Notes: generated by a model from the sequence alone, not told the origin. Positions 44,381 through 57,582 are shown, numbered from the stretch's first letter. The stretch is 64,000 bases of DNA from Podocnemis expansa (GCA_007922195.1 ML682008.1:8845653-8909652), one strand, 5' to 3'. Translations and numbers: made by a program.

Positions 44381-44723
44381 CAGGGGCATCGCTGTGCTGG
44401 GGCCAGCAGGGTACAGGCCCTGCGTCTCAAGCCTGCCGTGCCTGGCCAGCAGTGCATTGGAAGGGGCTGGATCCTGCACCTGCTGCTGCCTGAAAGCGGC
44501 AGGAGGCTCAAAGCTGGATCCAGCTCCTGCCACTGCCCACAAATGGCAGGAGCCAGCTCTGAGCCTTCTGCCGCTTGCTGGCAGCAGCAGGAGACAGCTT
44601 CAGCTTTGAGCTTCCTGCAAGTGGAAGTGGCTGGGCCTGAATCAGGCCCCAGAGCAGGATCAGGGCTGCGGGGCAGGCCCAGGCCCAGGCCCCAGCCCCA
44701 GTCCTTAGTCAGCAATGCTCCTG
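44381..44723. mobile_element. hAT-like MITE (CAGGGGCATCGCTG ends)
   Basis: A 343-bp element whose ends CAGGGGCATCGCTG and, inverted, CAGGAGCATTGCTG match at 12 of 14. Flanking GGTGAACT / GATGAATT match at 6 of 8. The GC-rich interior contains inverted 'ggcaggagg...gcttgctggc'-type segments and can fold extensively. Confidence 0.7.
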
Positions 44724-44759
44724 GATGAATTTTGAACTATATATCAAAACAGTTTTTTT

Positions 44760-44761
<2 letters not shown>

Positions 44762-44791
<30 letters not shown>
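44762..44791 (+). repeat. (GT)15 microsatellite
   Basis: An uninterrupted 30-bp GT tract in AT-rich DNA. Confidence 0.97.
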
Positions 44792-44793
<2 letters not shown>

Positions 44794-44934
44794 ATCTACC
44801 TTATTCATAACAATAAAAGTTACAGGTTTTTAAAATGTCATTTAGTTTGCTCAAAAATGATTTAGCACTAGATTCAGCCACTATTATTTATCCTGAGTAC
44901 TGATATATTTTGTGAATCATTGGGTAATAGTACC

Positions 44935-45025
44935 AAAGGGATAGCTGTGTTAGTCTAGTTCAGCAACAAAAACAAGGAGTTCTATGGCACTTTTAAAAGA
45001 CTAACAAATGTATTTATCGCATGGA
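44935..45025. mobile_element. Fold-back element copy 4, one arm only
   Basis: 'ccaaagggatagctgtgtta' begins the outer end, in the inverse orientation of the right ends of the other copies. It is followed by 'ggagttctatggcactttta' and 'gactaacaaatgtatttatc'. The second arm is missing. Confidence 0.7.
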
Positions 45026-46626
45026 GTAAAGCAACTATTCAGAATAAATAACATGGGCAGAATCAGCCTATTAAGCATTTCAGGCCACCAGAAAAAATAT
45101 ATATATTTGCTATAAATGGTCAGTATTTACAGGCTAAATACATATTCCTGATAAACCCAAAGACATCTGGTAAAACACCAGCGCCTCTTTTTAAAGAAAC
45201 AATATACTTTTTCACATCTTTTGTGTTCCTCTTCCTTCCTAACCATTTCTGCAGAGAATCAGCAGTTCCAATGAAGCACAGTTAGGAAGACTATTGAAGA
45301 TATTCTTCCACTGGTGACATCTGGGTCCTTGCCAGACTTCACGGGCACTTACAATGGCTCTTTTGTAGTTACCTCATGCTCTGTCATACCATTAAGCCTT
45401 TAGGCTGCAGGGAGGCTGCCTGGGCTACGTTTCCTCTCCTGAGACCCATTACCTTGATATATGTGATGCTGCATGTGCACAAACAAAATAGTGTATGTTC
45501 AGAAACAAACATGTTGCGAGTTTTGACCTTTTTTACAGCAAAAGCGATTTTATTTTGGCAATAGCTTCCATATACAGTAACACATTTCAAAGAGATCTCG
45601 AATGGCTATGTAAATGTGGTATACATTTTTGCCATGCTCTTCAGATCCACTGATGTCCTGGTATGCAGTTCACTTGTGCCAGGTTTTTTATGATGATAAA
45701 GTACTTCCTGTAAGCAAATCCTAGACAAAATAGGCTTCTTTAACCAGTAAAGAAAAAGCTTCCTTATAAATAGGGCCTGTTTTCCTTTTTATCAGGTCTC
45801 TCCTGCAAATTATACATCACTTTTTGTTTAAAATTCATTACATTTTTTGTAAAGTGTCAGCTTTACCATCCATTTTATCAGATTCTTGAAGAAGTAAAAA
45901 AACATGTCTAACTAGGCAGACTGCCTGCCTCCTCATCGGAGCTTTGCAATATATGTTCTTTTTTTATTGCTTTAATCTGCAGTGTTTCATGTTTACCAGA
46001 TCAGCAAATAATCAGAGTCTTTGGAATTTCTTGAATAAATTTTATTCTTCCTTTTCAAAAAAAAAAATTAAATGCCTCTATTTAAGTAGCTCTTACCACT
46101 ATGTGCAAAGCACAAAAGAAATGTAAATAGTTTCCTCGACTAATCCACATCTGCCTGAGTGTAATTACCGGATGCATGCTGGTTAAGCACAATTTTTTTT
46201 TTGAGAAACCAGCTTTTTAATTAGGCTCATGCATTGGGTCAGGATAAAGTTAAAATCAAGTTCTATTAAAAAAATTAACTATGTAAAAATGGCACCTGCT
46301 TACTTCACAGATCTGATTTCAGTGTATATTTAAGATCACCTCTATGCACCTGGGTGGTCAGGGAGACGTTTTGCTGGGTTTCTTGTTTTTGTTTTATATG
46401 AATGCTGTTAGCCCTCAAAGAACAAGCAAAGTAGAAGAGTGAAGTAGAAACAGTCCTACCTTAATCATTAAAAAAAAAATCCAGTTGTACAGCCAAATTT
46501 GATCTTCAGTTGTATAAATCTTTGTAACCTTATTGGCTTCAGGGCAGTAGCACAAATACACTTGGTGGATGGTGGGTTTGCACAAGTGTAAAAGCACAGT
46601 TAAGCCTGTAGAATTTTACTGTAATG
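45026..46626. other. Unannotatable intronic DNA
   Basis: AT-rich, with several homopolymer runs of A or T. No recognised repeat or gene. Confidence 0.5.
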
Positions 46627-46820
46627 CCTGGTCTACAGTCCTCATGAGTGTGAAAAAAATTCATATTCTTGAATATTGCAGTTAAGCAAACCTAGCTTCC
46701 ATGTAGACAGCATAAGTTGATGGAACAGTTCTTTCATTAACCTAGTTACCACCTCTCAGGGAAATGGATTACTTGTGTTTATAGGACAACCCTTCCTGGC
46801 AGTATAAGTATGGTGTACAG
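46627..46820. mobile_element. MITE with GGTCTACAG-type ends
   Basis: Starts 'cctggtctacag' and ends near 'tggtgtacagtaagg'. The interior motifs 'ccatgtagacagcataagtt' and 'cctagttaccacctctcagg' match a small DNA transposon common in turtle and crocodilian genomes. Ends are imperfect and a target duplication was not resolved. Confidence 0.55.
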
Positions 46821-46839
46821 TAAGGATTTGTGATGCTCT

Positions 46840-47120
46840 TTTGATGAGCACACCTGCATCCATTCCCCCCACAGCAGGACCACAGCCAGTCCCCATTTTC
46901 TGGTTGGGGCCCTGGGCATGAAGGGTGGGCCCAGCCACAGGCAACTTCTGGTCATGTTACTGGAAGCTGCTTGAGATGCTCCAGTTGCTAGGTAGCAAAT
47001 GGGGCTCTGTGAGGAGAAGGAGAGGGGAGAGGTGAACCAATGAGGTGCTGCAGTGGGAAAGCCTCATCTCCAAGTGGGTGGGCCCTGGCCCACTCAGGTC
47101 CACCAATGGCTATGCCCCTG
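46840..47120. mobile_element. hAT-like remnant (CAGGGGCATAGCC right end)
   Basis: The right terminus, read inward, is CAGGGGCATAGCCATTGG, a standard hAT-type end. The preceding GC-rich sequence 'gtgggccctggcccactc' is internally palindromic. The left terminus could not be placed. Confidence 0.5.
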
Positions 47121-48160
47121 CTACATACCCTATAATAATCTTTGTAAGAATATGCCTTGCAAGGTATCATTTGAAAACCAATAATCTGCTGGTCAATAAC
47201 ATCACGGTAAAATGTGCGTAGAAACATTATTTGTGGAACTATGAAATCTCACTCTGTGATGTTCTTAGCACATGTTCAAAACCACACAGACCTGCTCCAG
47301 GAAGAAGTATCTTGAACAAAGAAATATGTATTTATCTCATTGACATATAATAGTAAAATGGCTCCTAGAGACAGCAGGCAGAGGGGTTGGGAGGACACAA
47401 TGGGAATTTGCTCATGGGTGAGAAGTAACAACATTGAGCATCTTCTGCCCCTGGACTCCATGTCACCTTATTTTATTTGAATAAACTTTGCTTTGAGGAG
47501 TAACCCTCATAAGAATCCATCTCTGAGGTTAACTAGACTATAAAAGAAAGGGACAGAAAACCCTAAGGGATCTCTCTCCCTGTTTTTCTCTCTCTTTCAT
47601 CTTAAAAGACAAAGGAATGATTCTTTTGACTCTGGGGGTAGAGAGCTTGATCTTGGAATTTGATCAGTCCTGTTGCTGGAATCGTGTGGTAAGGATATTA
47701 CTTTGGACCAAATCTAGCTTGTTAAGTTTTAGTAACTGGAAAGCACTGTACCTTTATTTCTCTGGTAATAATTTCTGACTTGAATATCTTATACTTGTAC
47801 TCCCTTCAAATCCATGTCTTTTTTTAGTTAAATAAAATTGTTTTCTTCTTTAAACATGTCTAATCCATTGTTGTATTTAAACAGTAGCAAACTATTGCAT
47901 ATTGACCCGTTACCAAGGCAAGGGATCTCTAATAAAAAGAGGACTGGGCAGTGCAGATCTTAGCTATACACAGACGTGCATGGTGTGACTTGCATGCTAT
48001 AAAGCTGTATGTAAGTGACCCAGTTTGTGAGTTACACCAGCAAAGCATTGCAAGGGGCCCAGGGTTATGAGGCATTACCAGGGTAATGAGGCTGCATCAA
48101 ATTTGGTAGAGGTGCTGGGGAATCTTCCATCCACAAGTTAGTAGCACCTTGGCAGCTACA
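47121..48160 (+). repeat. Probable solo LTR
   Basis: Begins with 'taatctttgtaagaatatgc' and 'gcaaggtatcatttgaaaac'. A 'tataaaag' promoter-like stretch lies near 47540, AATAAA signals near 47833, and 'aagaggactgggcagtgcag' follows near the end. This arrangement is that of a long reptile LTR in sense. A second copy and target duplication were not found, so it is called solo with caution. Confidence 0.4.
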
Positions 48161-49177
48161 CAGAGTCTGATGTCATGAGATAGCCTCCTCCACATGTAGA
48201 AATCCTGTCTGAGAGCACAGAACTTCCATGCCAGCTGCAAAAGAGCTAGTCTGAAGGACCACTCCTTGTTCCATTATAGCGGCAAGCAGATCTGACCACA
48301 CAGAATTTCTGTGAGTACAGAAACAGCCACAGCAGCTCTTTCCATTTCATTGTGCTTGTTTAATTTGATGGGTGACTGCAGTAATGCTTTCCATTAGATC
48401 GATCTCTTTTAAAGTTAATAGTAGGGTGGACAGGTCTAAAGTTTTACGTGTACAGCTCTCTTGCAGTCAATATCTGTTGCTTTTATAGACATGCACTCCT
48501 GGGAGACTGTGGTCTGTGCAGTTTAGTGATTGATTCAACAATCATTTATATAAGTAAGTTATACCTTGTTGTGGAAGATATTTTTAATAAGCCAGTAGAG
48601 GCAAATAGAAGGCATCTATCTTATTCCAGAATTTCTCTTTATATGTGATTAGCACTGAGCCATATCATTTCCTTTGTAAAAGTGGGTGCTTACTAAGATT
48701 TTGAAAAAGGAAAATCAGGCCATTGATTTTTTTGAGTCTAAATATGGATGCAGGAGCCTAGCTGTAATTACTTTTTAAAATCTTATCATCGGTTATAAGA
48801 CTGTGCTTGAGTGTAAATGACATTGCAAGGTGCAGCACCCAGTATAAGCAAACAATGGCCACATATCCTCATGCTTTTATTTTCCACAGCACCTTAATAA
48901 AGGTATAGGGAGTCAAGTAACTTCAAGAACTATCTAAATGTGGGGCTAACTTCTGCTATGTGACACTGGTGTAAAGGCACAGTAATGCCTCTAAAGCCAA
49001 TGAACAAAAGTTTTTACTTACATCTGTTTAATAGAGCAGAATGTGGCCCAGAACCAAAATCTCAGGCAATGGCCATGTTCTTATCCTTTCCCAGCATTGC
49101 TTATAACATGTGCGCATGTATGCATATGTATGTGTAACAAAACATTTTTTGAACAAACCTGCTTGAGATAGGCACAA
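48161..49177. other. Unannotatable intronic DNA
   Basis: At 48961-49030 a weak copy of a dispersed motif occurs ('gacactggtgtaaaggcaca ... aagccaatgaac'). Nothing else recognised. Confidence 0.45.
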
Positions 49178-49308
49178 GAATGATTTTCAACCTGTGGTCT
49201 ATGCACCTTGGGTGTCTGACAACTGTGTCTAAGATTTCCAAAGGAGTGAGTGCAGCCAGTTGAAATTTTATAGGGGTCTGCAAATGAAAAAAAGATTGAA
49301 AACCACTG
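49178..49308. mobile_element. hAT-like MITE (CAGTGGTTTTCAA type)
   Basis: The right end, inverted, is CAGTGGTTTTCAATC and the left end GAATGATTTTCAACC. The interior 'tctaagatttccaaaggagt' and 'ataggggtctgcaaatgaaa' identify a small hAT family. Flanking 8-mers AGGCACAA / AGCTAGAA match at 5 of 8. Confidence 0.75.
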
Positions 49309-49930
49309 AGCTAGAATAAACCCTACATTGACATTTGCAACATGGGAATGGAGCCAACAATTTCAGGTTTGTTATTTACAGAAGATAGTATGATGGGTGT
49401 GCATGATGCTTTACAGAAAAAGAGAGGGTCTCTGCTATCAGGAGGCAAGAAACCCAGTTAGTAATAATTGCAAACAGTCTTGATGGCGAGGTAAGGGGGG
49501 GGGAGTTGCCTTTTCTTTTTATTTTGTTGTTTCCAAATTATATACAGTGTATTTAGATTAATTTTTAATTATAATTTTAAATATACAGTTTGGGCATGAG
49601 AGTGAAACTATATAAAGTATTGGTTAGCAGGAAGAGGCTGACCAGAAGAAGGGAAATGGAAATATATCTGAAGGAGGAGACCCCTGTTGCTTGGTCCACA
49701 GGACAAGGGAGGCTGTTCTAGATTGTAGGGGATGGGCCAGAATGAAAGAAGCAGCAAAGATGTTAATTGGAGAAGGAAAGGGGACTATCAGAATTAGGAA
49801 GCAGACACTGAAGTATAAAAGCAAGGAGTAGGCACAAAGGAAATCTGACATGTAGGAAGGAGCAGAGCAGTAGAGTTGCAGGGCCAAATACAGTGGTGAT
49901 GTCTAATTTACAATCTGTTGCATTGACTTA
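49309..49930. other. Unannotatable intronic DNA
   Basis: No gene or repeat family recognised; includes a G run at 49495-49503. Confidence 0.45.
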
Positions 49931-50198
49931 GTGCATGTCTAGAGCTGGAGGTGTAATTTCCAGCTTGGGTACAACACCCACACATACCTCTGATTCACCA
50001 AAAATAGCAGTGTAGCTGTGTTTTCATGGGCAATGGAAAAAACTAGCCCCTCCTGAAACCCTGCATATGCACCCATAGTGGATAATTCATCCCACTGCTT
50101 ATGCCTCCATGGCCACACTTCTATTAGCATGCTAGATCAATCAAAGCAAGCATGGGTATGTCTACAGAATGTGGGAGTTATACCTCCAGCTCCAGTAT
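49931..50198. mobile_element. MITE with 'agctggaggt' inverted ends
   Basis: The left end 'gcatgtctagagctggaggt' is mirrored by the right 'tatacctccagctcc'. An internal 'gggtatgtctacag' belongs to the TATGTCTACAC group. Confidence 0.55.
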
Positions 50199-51575
50199 CG
50201 CAAAACCCTTGGATTTCCTTAGACTCAGTCAGTTCCTTAGTGTTAGTATTTAAACCTGCTCCATCAAACTCTGAAGGAAGCTAAATTAGAATGACTTAAA
50301 CACTAAGGATCCATAAGGAGAAAGAGGTTAAACTAGAGTGGAAATTGTATTAGTTTACTCCAAGTTAATTCATGTGTAAATGGCTTCACTTTCAGCTCCC
50401 CTAGATATTGGTACTGGGTGTAAGTAACGCAAAGGAGGTCTAAGGGTTTGCTACTCTTGAAACACAATAGCAGCATATTGCCTATGCCACCAGGAGGGAT
50501 TCTCCTCTTGAGCAAGCCACACCTGCCCCTCCCTGTAATGGCAAGTCCTGCAGCCTGTCAGAGAGGTAGGAATGGGAACACTAGATGTGTGAGGTGAGAC
50601 TAAAGAATTCAGTAGGTGTGTATGTAAACAACCTCCACCCATTTTCACAGAATATACTGAGCCTCAAGTTCACAAAAATGCTGCACAGCCCTAATTGGAA
50701 CGCCTCATCAGGAGAATGATGCTATTTTTGTCCAAATGTGTCAGTTGTTATTATATGCAGGAAGAGAAGAAATGAAAGAAAAATCAATAATCACCTTCCA
50801 AAAATATGTTTTTAAACTTGGTTGGATTATGACAGTGGGCCTTTAATTCTGACAGACAATGCCTCTTTTTGCCAAGGGTTGGGTTTCTCTGCTCAGCAAA
50901 CATTGCTAGTTGTATGTTAGTTTTGTGTTACAAATACTTGCAAGGTATGAACCTGGGACTAGTGATGAGCAAACCTCAAAAGGTCTGGAGATTGGGTTTG
51001 GTTTGGGGAAGCTCCAAAAGCTCAGAGGCTTATCTGAATCACTTGAGAGTTACGTGCCTTCACGTTCTACCTCTTCTGCTCTCATTATGAGTATACAATC
51101 AGGGTCAGCTAATTTTTCTACATTGAGAGTCTTACTCATCCTCCCCTCTCGTGTTTTTCCTCCAGCCCTTGCTTTGCCTCCCCATTTTCTAAACCTTCTA
51201 CATTCCCATCTCCCTATGAGTTTGTAACGTGGACCCTGTGAATCTCAGAAAGCTCGGACGTCACTGTTGCATCAACTGCTATCATCAACTTGTATTAACT
51301 CCATGACTTGTATATCTCAAAGGCGACCCACAATTCATCTAACACACCAAAGAAGCTTAAAAAGCCTTACAACAGCAGTCTTTGTAGCAACAACATGGAC
51401 ATCATCTATAATGATTAACTTACTCTAAAGTTTCTTTTCCCATAAACCAACAAAGCTACATCTCCCTCATTGTGCCTGTACTGCATATACTCTAACTTGA
51501 AATTCTCCTTTGAACACAAAATGAAATGAAGATTCACATCCCTGACAAAAGAAACAGGAAGCAAGTCTAACATTG
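50199..51575. other. Unannotatable intronic DNA
   Basis: No feature supported. Confidence 0.5.
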
Positions 51576-52700
51576 ATTCATAGACTTTGAGGTCAGACGA
51601 GACTGTGATGATAATCTGGCCTCCTGCACAGTGCAGGCCTCAGAACTTCTCCCACTCTTGAAACAGACCTCTGCCTAGAGCCCTACATGGATACAAATAT
51701 GTGCATCCACAGAAATAAACTTCTACCTGACTTCAATCTGCCATCCCACTTTTAGATTTACCTGCATCCGCACATCACCTGTTTTGTAGCCAGCAGCCTT
51801 CCATCAGCTGTTGGCCCTGCCACCACAAACAATTGATGAACTCTGCCCACCAAGCAGTTAATTAGCTGTTGAGCTTTACCACCACCTAACTGCTGACCAG
51901 CCCCACCCTCTCACCCTGCAGTTAATGAGGAGCCCTCCCAAGTGCCTTCTTGCCTAACAGCGGATCAGTTCCACCCTCCCACCTAACAGCGGATGAGCTG
52001 TTGAGCCCAGTAAACAGCCTGACCATCCAACAACAGTCTTTCAGAAGTGGTCTGCAGGTATAAAGCAGATATCCACACACTCTACCCCTAACCTCTGGCA
52101 TTATTACTAAGGTCCTCAATTCATGGTTTAAAGGTTTCAAATTGCAGAGAATTCACCATTTACACTAGTTTAATCTGACAAGTGACCCATGCCTCATGCT
52201 ACAGACGAAGTTGAATACCGCCAGGGTCTTTACCAATTTGAGCTGATGGAAAATTCTTTCCTGACCACAAATATGGTGATCAGTTTGACCCAGAGCATGT
52301 GGGCAAGACCTGCCAGGCAACTACCTGGGACAGAATACTTTGCAGTAACTCTGGGCTTTGCTACTGTCTGTCGTCGATGGGTCCCATGCCATCAGGGGCA
52401 GTCTGATCATTTCATCCCCTGCAAAAAATTTATATGCTCAGTTTTGACACTAGGTAGGTGTTTCCCCACCCCCCATTTCTTCCCTTGGATGGCTGTTCCA
52501 GAACTTCACTCCTCTGATGGTTAGAAATCCATCTTGAGCCTAAACTTGTTGATTACCAGTTTATAGCCATTTGTTCTCGTATTTACATTGGCACTTAAAT
52601 ATGGTATCCCTCCCTGGTATTTATCTGTCTGACAAATTTATAGAGAGCAATGTTATCTCCCCTCAGACTTCTTTTTGGTTAGGCTAAACAAATCCTGTGA
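51576..52700 (-). mobile_element. CR1 LINE 3' part, antisense, interrupted
   Basis: The + strand reads 'gattcatagactttgaggtc' (CR1 3' terminus), resumes with 'tcctcaattcatggtttaaa' (52112), 'gagcatgtgggcaagacctg' (52292), 'ccagaacttcactcctctga' (52498) and 'tttatagagagcaatgttat' (52636), and ends in 'ttggttaggctaaacaaatc'. Order and strand are those of a CR1 3' UTR and last coding part in antisense. A ~0.4 kb insert splits the 3' UTR. Confidence 0.8.
51680..52085. mobile_element. Small DNA element nested in CR1
   Basis: CR1 text breaks at about 51680 and resumes at about 52085. The inner ends 'tagagccctacatggataca' and, inverted, 'tagagtgtgtggatatctgc' are imperfect inverted repeats. The interior has short repeated 'cctaacagcggat' units (51952, 51981). 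Confidence 0.5.
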
Positions 52701-53639
52701 TGTTTGGTATTGGTTCAAGGGTTTTTTTGCTGGGGGAAGGAGAAGGGGTAGATTTTGCAGACAGGGATAGTTAGTCAACCCTTTCAAATTGGTTCCATGT
52801 TTTGGTTGGATTTTGCTCAGGTGGTTCTTTGCTCTGGCAGTTTTGTCCACTGTCTAATTAGCTTATGTGGTTTTCTAGTTTATGAAGACAGTATTATTTT
52901 GAGGATTATATTGTGCATGGATCCATAACGGGAGGAAGACAGCACAAGGTAGTTTCCCTGACTTTGTGAAGAAAATAACCTTAATCCACAGCCCTTCACT
53001 CCCTGAGCAGGAGGATTCCAAGAAAGGGGGCTGGAAACAGGGTCCTGACCATGACATCTTGGCATATTGATCAGCACTTGGAAAAGGAAAATAATGCTGC
53101 AGTCATGTCAAAGTTGCAAAGGGGTTGCTGTGGTCCACACCATTTGGAAGCCTTTTGTCTGATTCAGGAACTTTGCAAAGGGGAGTTCTCATCTGAACAA
53201 TGTGTGCTGCATCTGCCCCTACTATCTGCAACAGCTGCAGAGCCAGCTACTGGAGAAGAAAATCCATTCAATAGCACTTCATTTTTTAAACTTTTACAAA
53301 TAAAGTGGATGGAGTTGGTAATATGGAATTACTACCAGAAAAACCCTAACATAATTTGAAAAGGTCTGTTTATATGAAAGAATGTTGCCCTTTTTATTTG
53401 TAAATTTTTAATACAATGTTCCTCCTAACTGGAATGTGGTTTCTTAGGAGAGATGTAATACATCTATGTGGAAATCATTTAGCTAATGATAGTGAATTGT
53501 GATGACTGATAGTTAACTGGGACAATATTAGTTAAAAGGACACTTTATGGAGACGCAGTGGGCCAGCTCCCAGTATTTAAGAAGTGCTTAAAGGAACACT
53601 TAGATTTGTTATCTTGAATATTTTTAATTGACTAATTGA
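52701..53639. other. Unannotatable intronic DNA
   Basis: No feature supported. Confidence 0.45.
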
Positions 53640-53885
53640 AAATATACATTCTGCTATTATTTGTATTATGGTGTCATCTAGAGATCAGAACACCATTGTG
53701 CTAGGCACAGAAGAACAAAGAAGCAGTCCTAGCCTAAGCTTCAGGGAAGACAGTGAAAGGATGGGATGGGAAATAAACATAAAGAGGCAAAAGGATTTTC
53801 CTGTTACCATAAAACAGGCCAGTGGTAGTGGCAAGGAATAGACCCAACTTCAGTGCCCTGTCCATTAGGCCATATATGGAACAAC
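53640..53885 (-). repeat. MIR/CORE-type SINE
   Basis: The + strand shows the complement of a reptile MIR-type SINE: 'attgtgctaggcacagaaga' (53694), 'gcagtcctagcctaagcttc' (53722), then 'cagtggtagtggcaaggaat' (53820) and 'ctgtccattaggcca' (53859). The Pol III promoter half would be at the right. Confidence 0.65.
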
Positions 53886-55593
53886 CTTGAAATAGCATGT
53901 AGATATTTAAAAAAAAAATTGTCAGGTGCTTAACGTGTTCCTCTACTGATCGTTATAGAAGTCTTTCTAGCAGTGGGAAGTTGATAGGCCCATTTGCCAC
54001 ACCACCAAATAGCCTTTGGTCCATCCCTGTAGTCTCTTCTTGTTCCTCTTCTCTTTGCTTCCTTTCTGTTTATATGGTAGCTTGTTGCTTCCTCTGTTTC
54101 AGCTTGTTGGTATTTCTGATAAGAACTCACTCATAGAGCCTGAGAAGTCAATGCAGGTCAGCTCTCTCAAGACCAGTGCATGACATCACTCTAGTTCATG
54201 AGACAGGAAATGCAGTTGAGAATCAACAAAACTATGAAACTAACTTTACACAAAGCACTGTCGAATGGAGTGAACAAAATGGAAAAACCAAAAGGAAAAT
54301 TTGTTTTTTCAGTTTCTTTCACAAATGACAATGTTAGATGTTACTTGTAACAACAGTAGGTACAAACATATCAGACAGCACTGTGGCTTTCAAGTTAGCT
54401 GTCTTTTTAGTCTGGTGTTAGAATCATGAAATTCAACGTCAGATGCCTTTTATACAGAAGTTTTGAAATAAAGATTGAAGCAAGAAATAGATTTGAAATA
54501 AAGATGAAATGCAGCAAATGTCACTTTTATTCAGTATAGTACAGTATTTTGTTTATTTAATTTCCAAAATGTCAGATTTAAAACTATAAATTGCCTGCAA
54601 CATCTATGTTAGTCAGCGTTATCCCTGTTCCCACAGTCACCTATGCATTTCTGTGTAAATAAATGTTCCTCTACCAACCTGTATTTCATTAAACCTATTT
54701 ATGATGGACATGCAGGCAGTATTTTCTGGCTGTTGTTCTCAACCATTTAAACAAAATCTGTTGGCATTTGCTTCCCAGGATTCCCTTTTTAAAGCTCTAC
54801 ATGAATCACTACTTATTCATGTGATTTTTTAAAGTATGCAATTAACTGCTGTCAGGTTGTTAGACAGTCTGATCGTGTGTGAACTGACCAGTACATTTTT
54901 ATATACACAAAATTCTTGCCCTTCTGTATACTGGCACCTCAATGACGTTCTTTTTCTTCTACTCGCTTGGTTAGATTCATGATTAGAGTACTTCCAGGAA
55001 ACAATTGCATAAATTCATTGGAAACAATTCCATCAGAAAAATAATTCTCATTTCATTACTGAATCTTGAGGTAGCATTAAAACATAAAATTGACACTCCA
55101 TGCTATTGCAATTCAAATAATTAAGCTATGTATCTGGCAGGGAACTGAGAGCTGTCATAGTTTATTAGCACATAACTTAAATGCAGAAGAATAAAACTAT
55201 TGTCACTTACAGCTCTACTGTAGCATGATGATTATTCAGCCATTTTCTTTGTTATAAAGGATGTAGCATTATTGAAAGTGGAAACAAAAATAGGCTCACA
55301 AGTATTTCTAGTTATTATGTGGACAAATACATGGCTGTTTATTTCAGTCTGGTCTGTGGCCTTTAGGCTCTGCCATCATATGAGTGTTTGTCAATAATCA
55401 TCAATGTATTGATGGTCTTGGTCAAGGGAAGGCACACAAGTCAATTGAAGCTTATCTTTTAGCTCCTTTCCTTCAGTTGAATGGAGAGTCATGAACTTCA
55501 TAACAATTGAAAGTAAAGAGGCACAATGGTTAACCAGACAAAATCATCAGTTGGCAATAGCTAGCATGCAGTGATATTAGATATGCTTTATCC
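53886..55593. other. Unannotatable intronic DNA
   Basis: AT-rich, no gene or repeat recognised. A 14-bp stretch 'tttgaaataaagat' occurs twice, near 54463 and 54491. Confidence 0.45.
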
Positions 55594-55780
55594 CAGTAGT
55601 TTTCAAACCATGGGTTAGGACCCACTGCTGGGTCACAGACCATTAGGAACTGGGTTATAGCTTCTCCTGTTGCCACTGCTGAAACACTGAAATGCATTGC
55701 TGAAAGATGTAATTGTTGGGTCATGAGCATAAGTGATCTTTCTTTCAACTGAGTCCAAAGAAAAAAGTTTGAAACCACTG
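55594..55780. mobile_element. hAT-like MITE with 8-bp duplication
   Basis: A 187-bp element with ends CAGTAGTTTTCAAACC and, inverted, CAGTGGTTTCAAACTT. Flanking 8-mers CTTTATCC (55586-55593) and CTTTAGCC (55781-55788) match at 7 of 8. The interior 'gggttaggacccactgctgg' is typical of the family. Confidence 0.85.
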
Positions 55781-57454
55781 CTTTAGCCTATACTAGTATA
55801 GGAAATAACCATGGTAATAATGTGATATGTGACCTTTAAAAGGCAACGGTAGGAGTCTTGTTCATTGCAGTATGGTTCATTCTCTCTCCCACACAAGCAC
55901 ACATGCCCTATGCATTGATTTTTAGCCTTACATCAGCATCCACCCCACACTTTCTGCAGACAGAGGTCCCATAAAATCTGATATTGTCCATATTAGAAAG
56001 TTCTGACATATTTACTCTTTTCCTGATTATAACTATATTGTAATCCCATTATGTCTCTGCCAAAGCTGATGCCAAAGCAGTAGATGCTAGATATAAAAGA
56101 GTAGACAGAGACTCCAATAAAGGTTGCATATTCAGAATACATGAACTGCACAACTGAATGGAAATATTTTTGTGTGTTAACCTGCCTCCTAACACAACCA
56201 AAACCAAATGGACACACAAAAGTGAAAATTTCACCTCAGCGATATTGAAATTTAAAATCAAAATGAACTAGAAAGCTTTGTTGATTTATTTGACCACAAA
56301 TAAACTTCCACATTAAAGATCCCTTCCAGAGGAAAGGTGAAAACTGGGATTATAGAATCTGAAAATAGCAAACACAAGGCAACACTTGAGGTAGTAGGAA
56401 AGGAAAACAGGAGAAAAATCTAAATGATTAGGAGTCTTTCTTTATTTCTGAGCACCCAGTTTTTTCTTAATTTCAAGAAAAAGCAAATCATATTTAAGAA
56501 TAAAACATGTTATTATCACAGAACTAAGGTTGTGTGGTGATAGATCATGTTCTTCTAGGACATTGAGTCCGCAAAACTAAAACTTCTGATAATCAGGAGT
56601 TAAAGTAAGTACACACATAATCTTTATTCTGCCCCCACTGGAGCTGGCATTAGCTCCTAGGAATTCTCTTTCCCTATGTCGGGTGTAGCACTATTGAATG
56701 GTGGGCAAATAAACTGGAGCACTTTGGAAGAGTCGTGATTGGAATATGAGGAAATCTGGTGATTAGCTTTACAAGTGTCATAGAGCTGCGATCACCATAT
56801 AAGGAGATCTGGTCTGACTCCACTTCCTCCCATGTGTATTATCAAAGGGCAGAGGTTTTTATGTGCCTTGAGTTTCCAGTGTGCATAATGTTACTACAGA
56901 AGCATGTACCATGGGCAAGTAGCAGTGCACTGGGGTTTTGTTGCCCCAGAGGTATTGTGAATGGTGGGGGGGGGATATGAATGCAGTCTGTGGATTTAAT
57001 GATGGACAATAAACAGCACAGGGTTAGGTGGTTATTTCATTTGCCAGCTGTGGTATTCTGTTCAGGAAGAAGGCTTGTGCTGAGCACTGGGGACGTGTAA
57101 GTGACGCCTGACCATTCTAGTGAAAAGGCACAGTGGCATTGTTTATGTTGTGGGCATATTGTGGCAGCATTCAAAGAGGGCAGAGTTAAGGGTTGTGTGG
57201 GCATCTACCTTCACTCTGTGTTTCCTAATTTTCAGAAGATTGAGTTTTATGATCTTGACATTCTGGAACAGCAGTAGCTATCACCAGGCAACCTTAAATC
57301 TGTTGTGACAAGACTTTTGCCATTTACTTTCCTAATTTTTTAAACAGAGGAATATTTGTTGGTGGAAGATGGTATTCATTTAGACAGTCCTTAGCCAGGT
57401 TGGCAGCTGTGCTGCTGTGGCTAGTTTCAGCTTTCATAACTTTACATCGTTGCC
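55781..57454. other. Unannotatable intronic DNA
   Basis: No feature supported; a G run lies at 56967-56974. Confidence 0.45.
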
Positions 57455-57582
57455 CATTGTACAAATGGGAAGCCAAAGCATGGAGAGATAAAATGACTTC
57501 CCCATTGTCATCCAGTAGGTCAGTGGCACAGCTAGGAATAGTCACAGCCCAATGGTCTTTTCACTAGGCTGCATGGTTATTT
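57455..57582 (-). repeat. MIR/CORE-type SINE
   Basis: Complement of MIR: 'cccattgtacaaatgggaag', 'gagagataaaatgacttccc', 'catccagtaggtcagtggca' and 'cttttcactaggctgcatgg' occur in the expected order. Confidence 0.75.
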
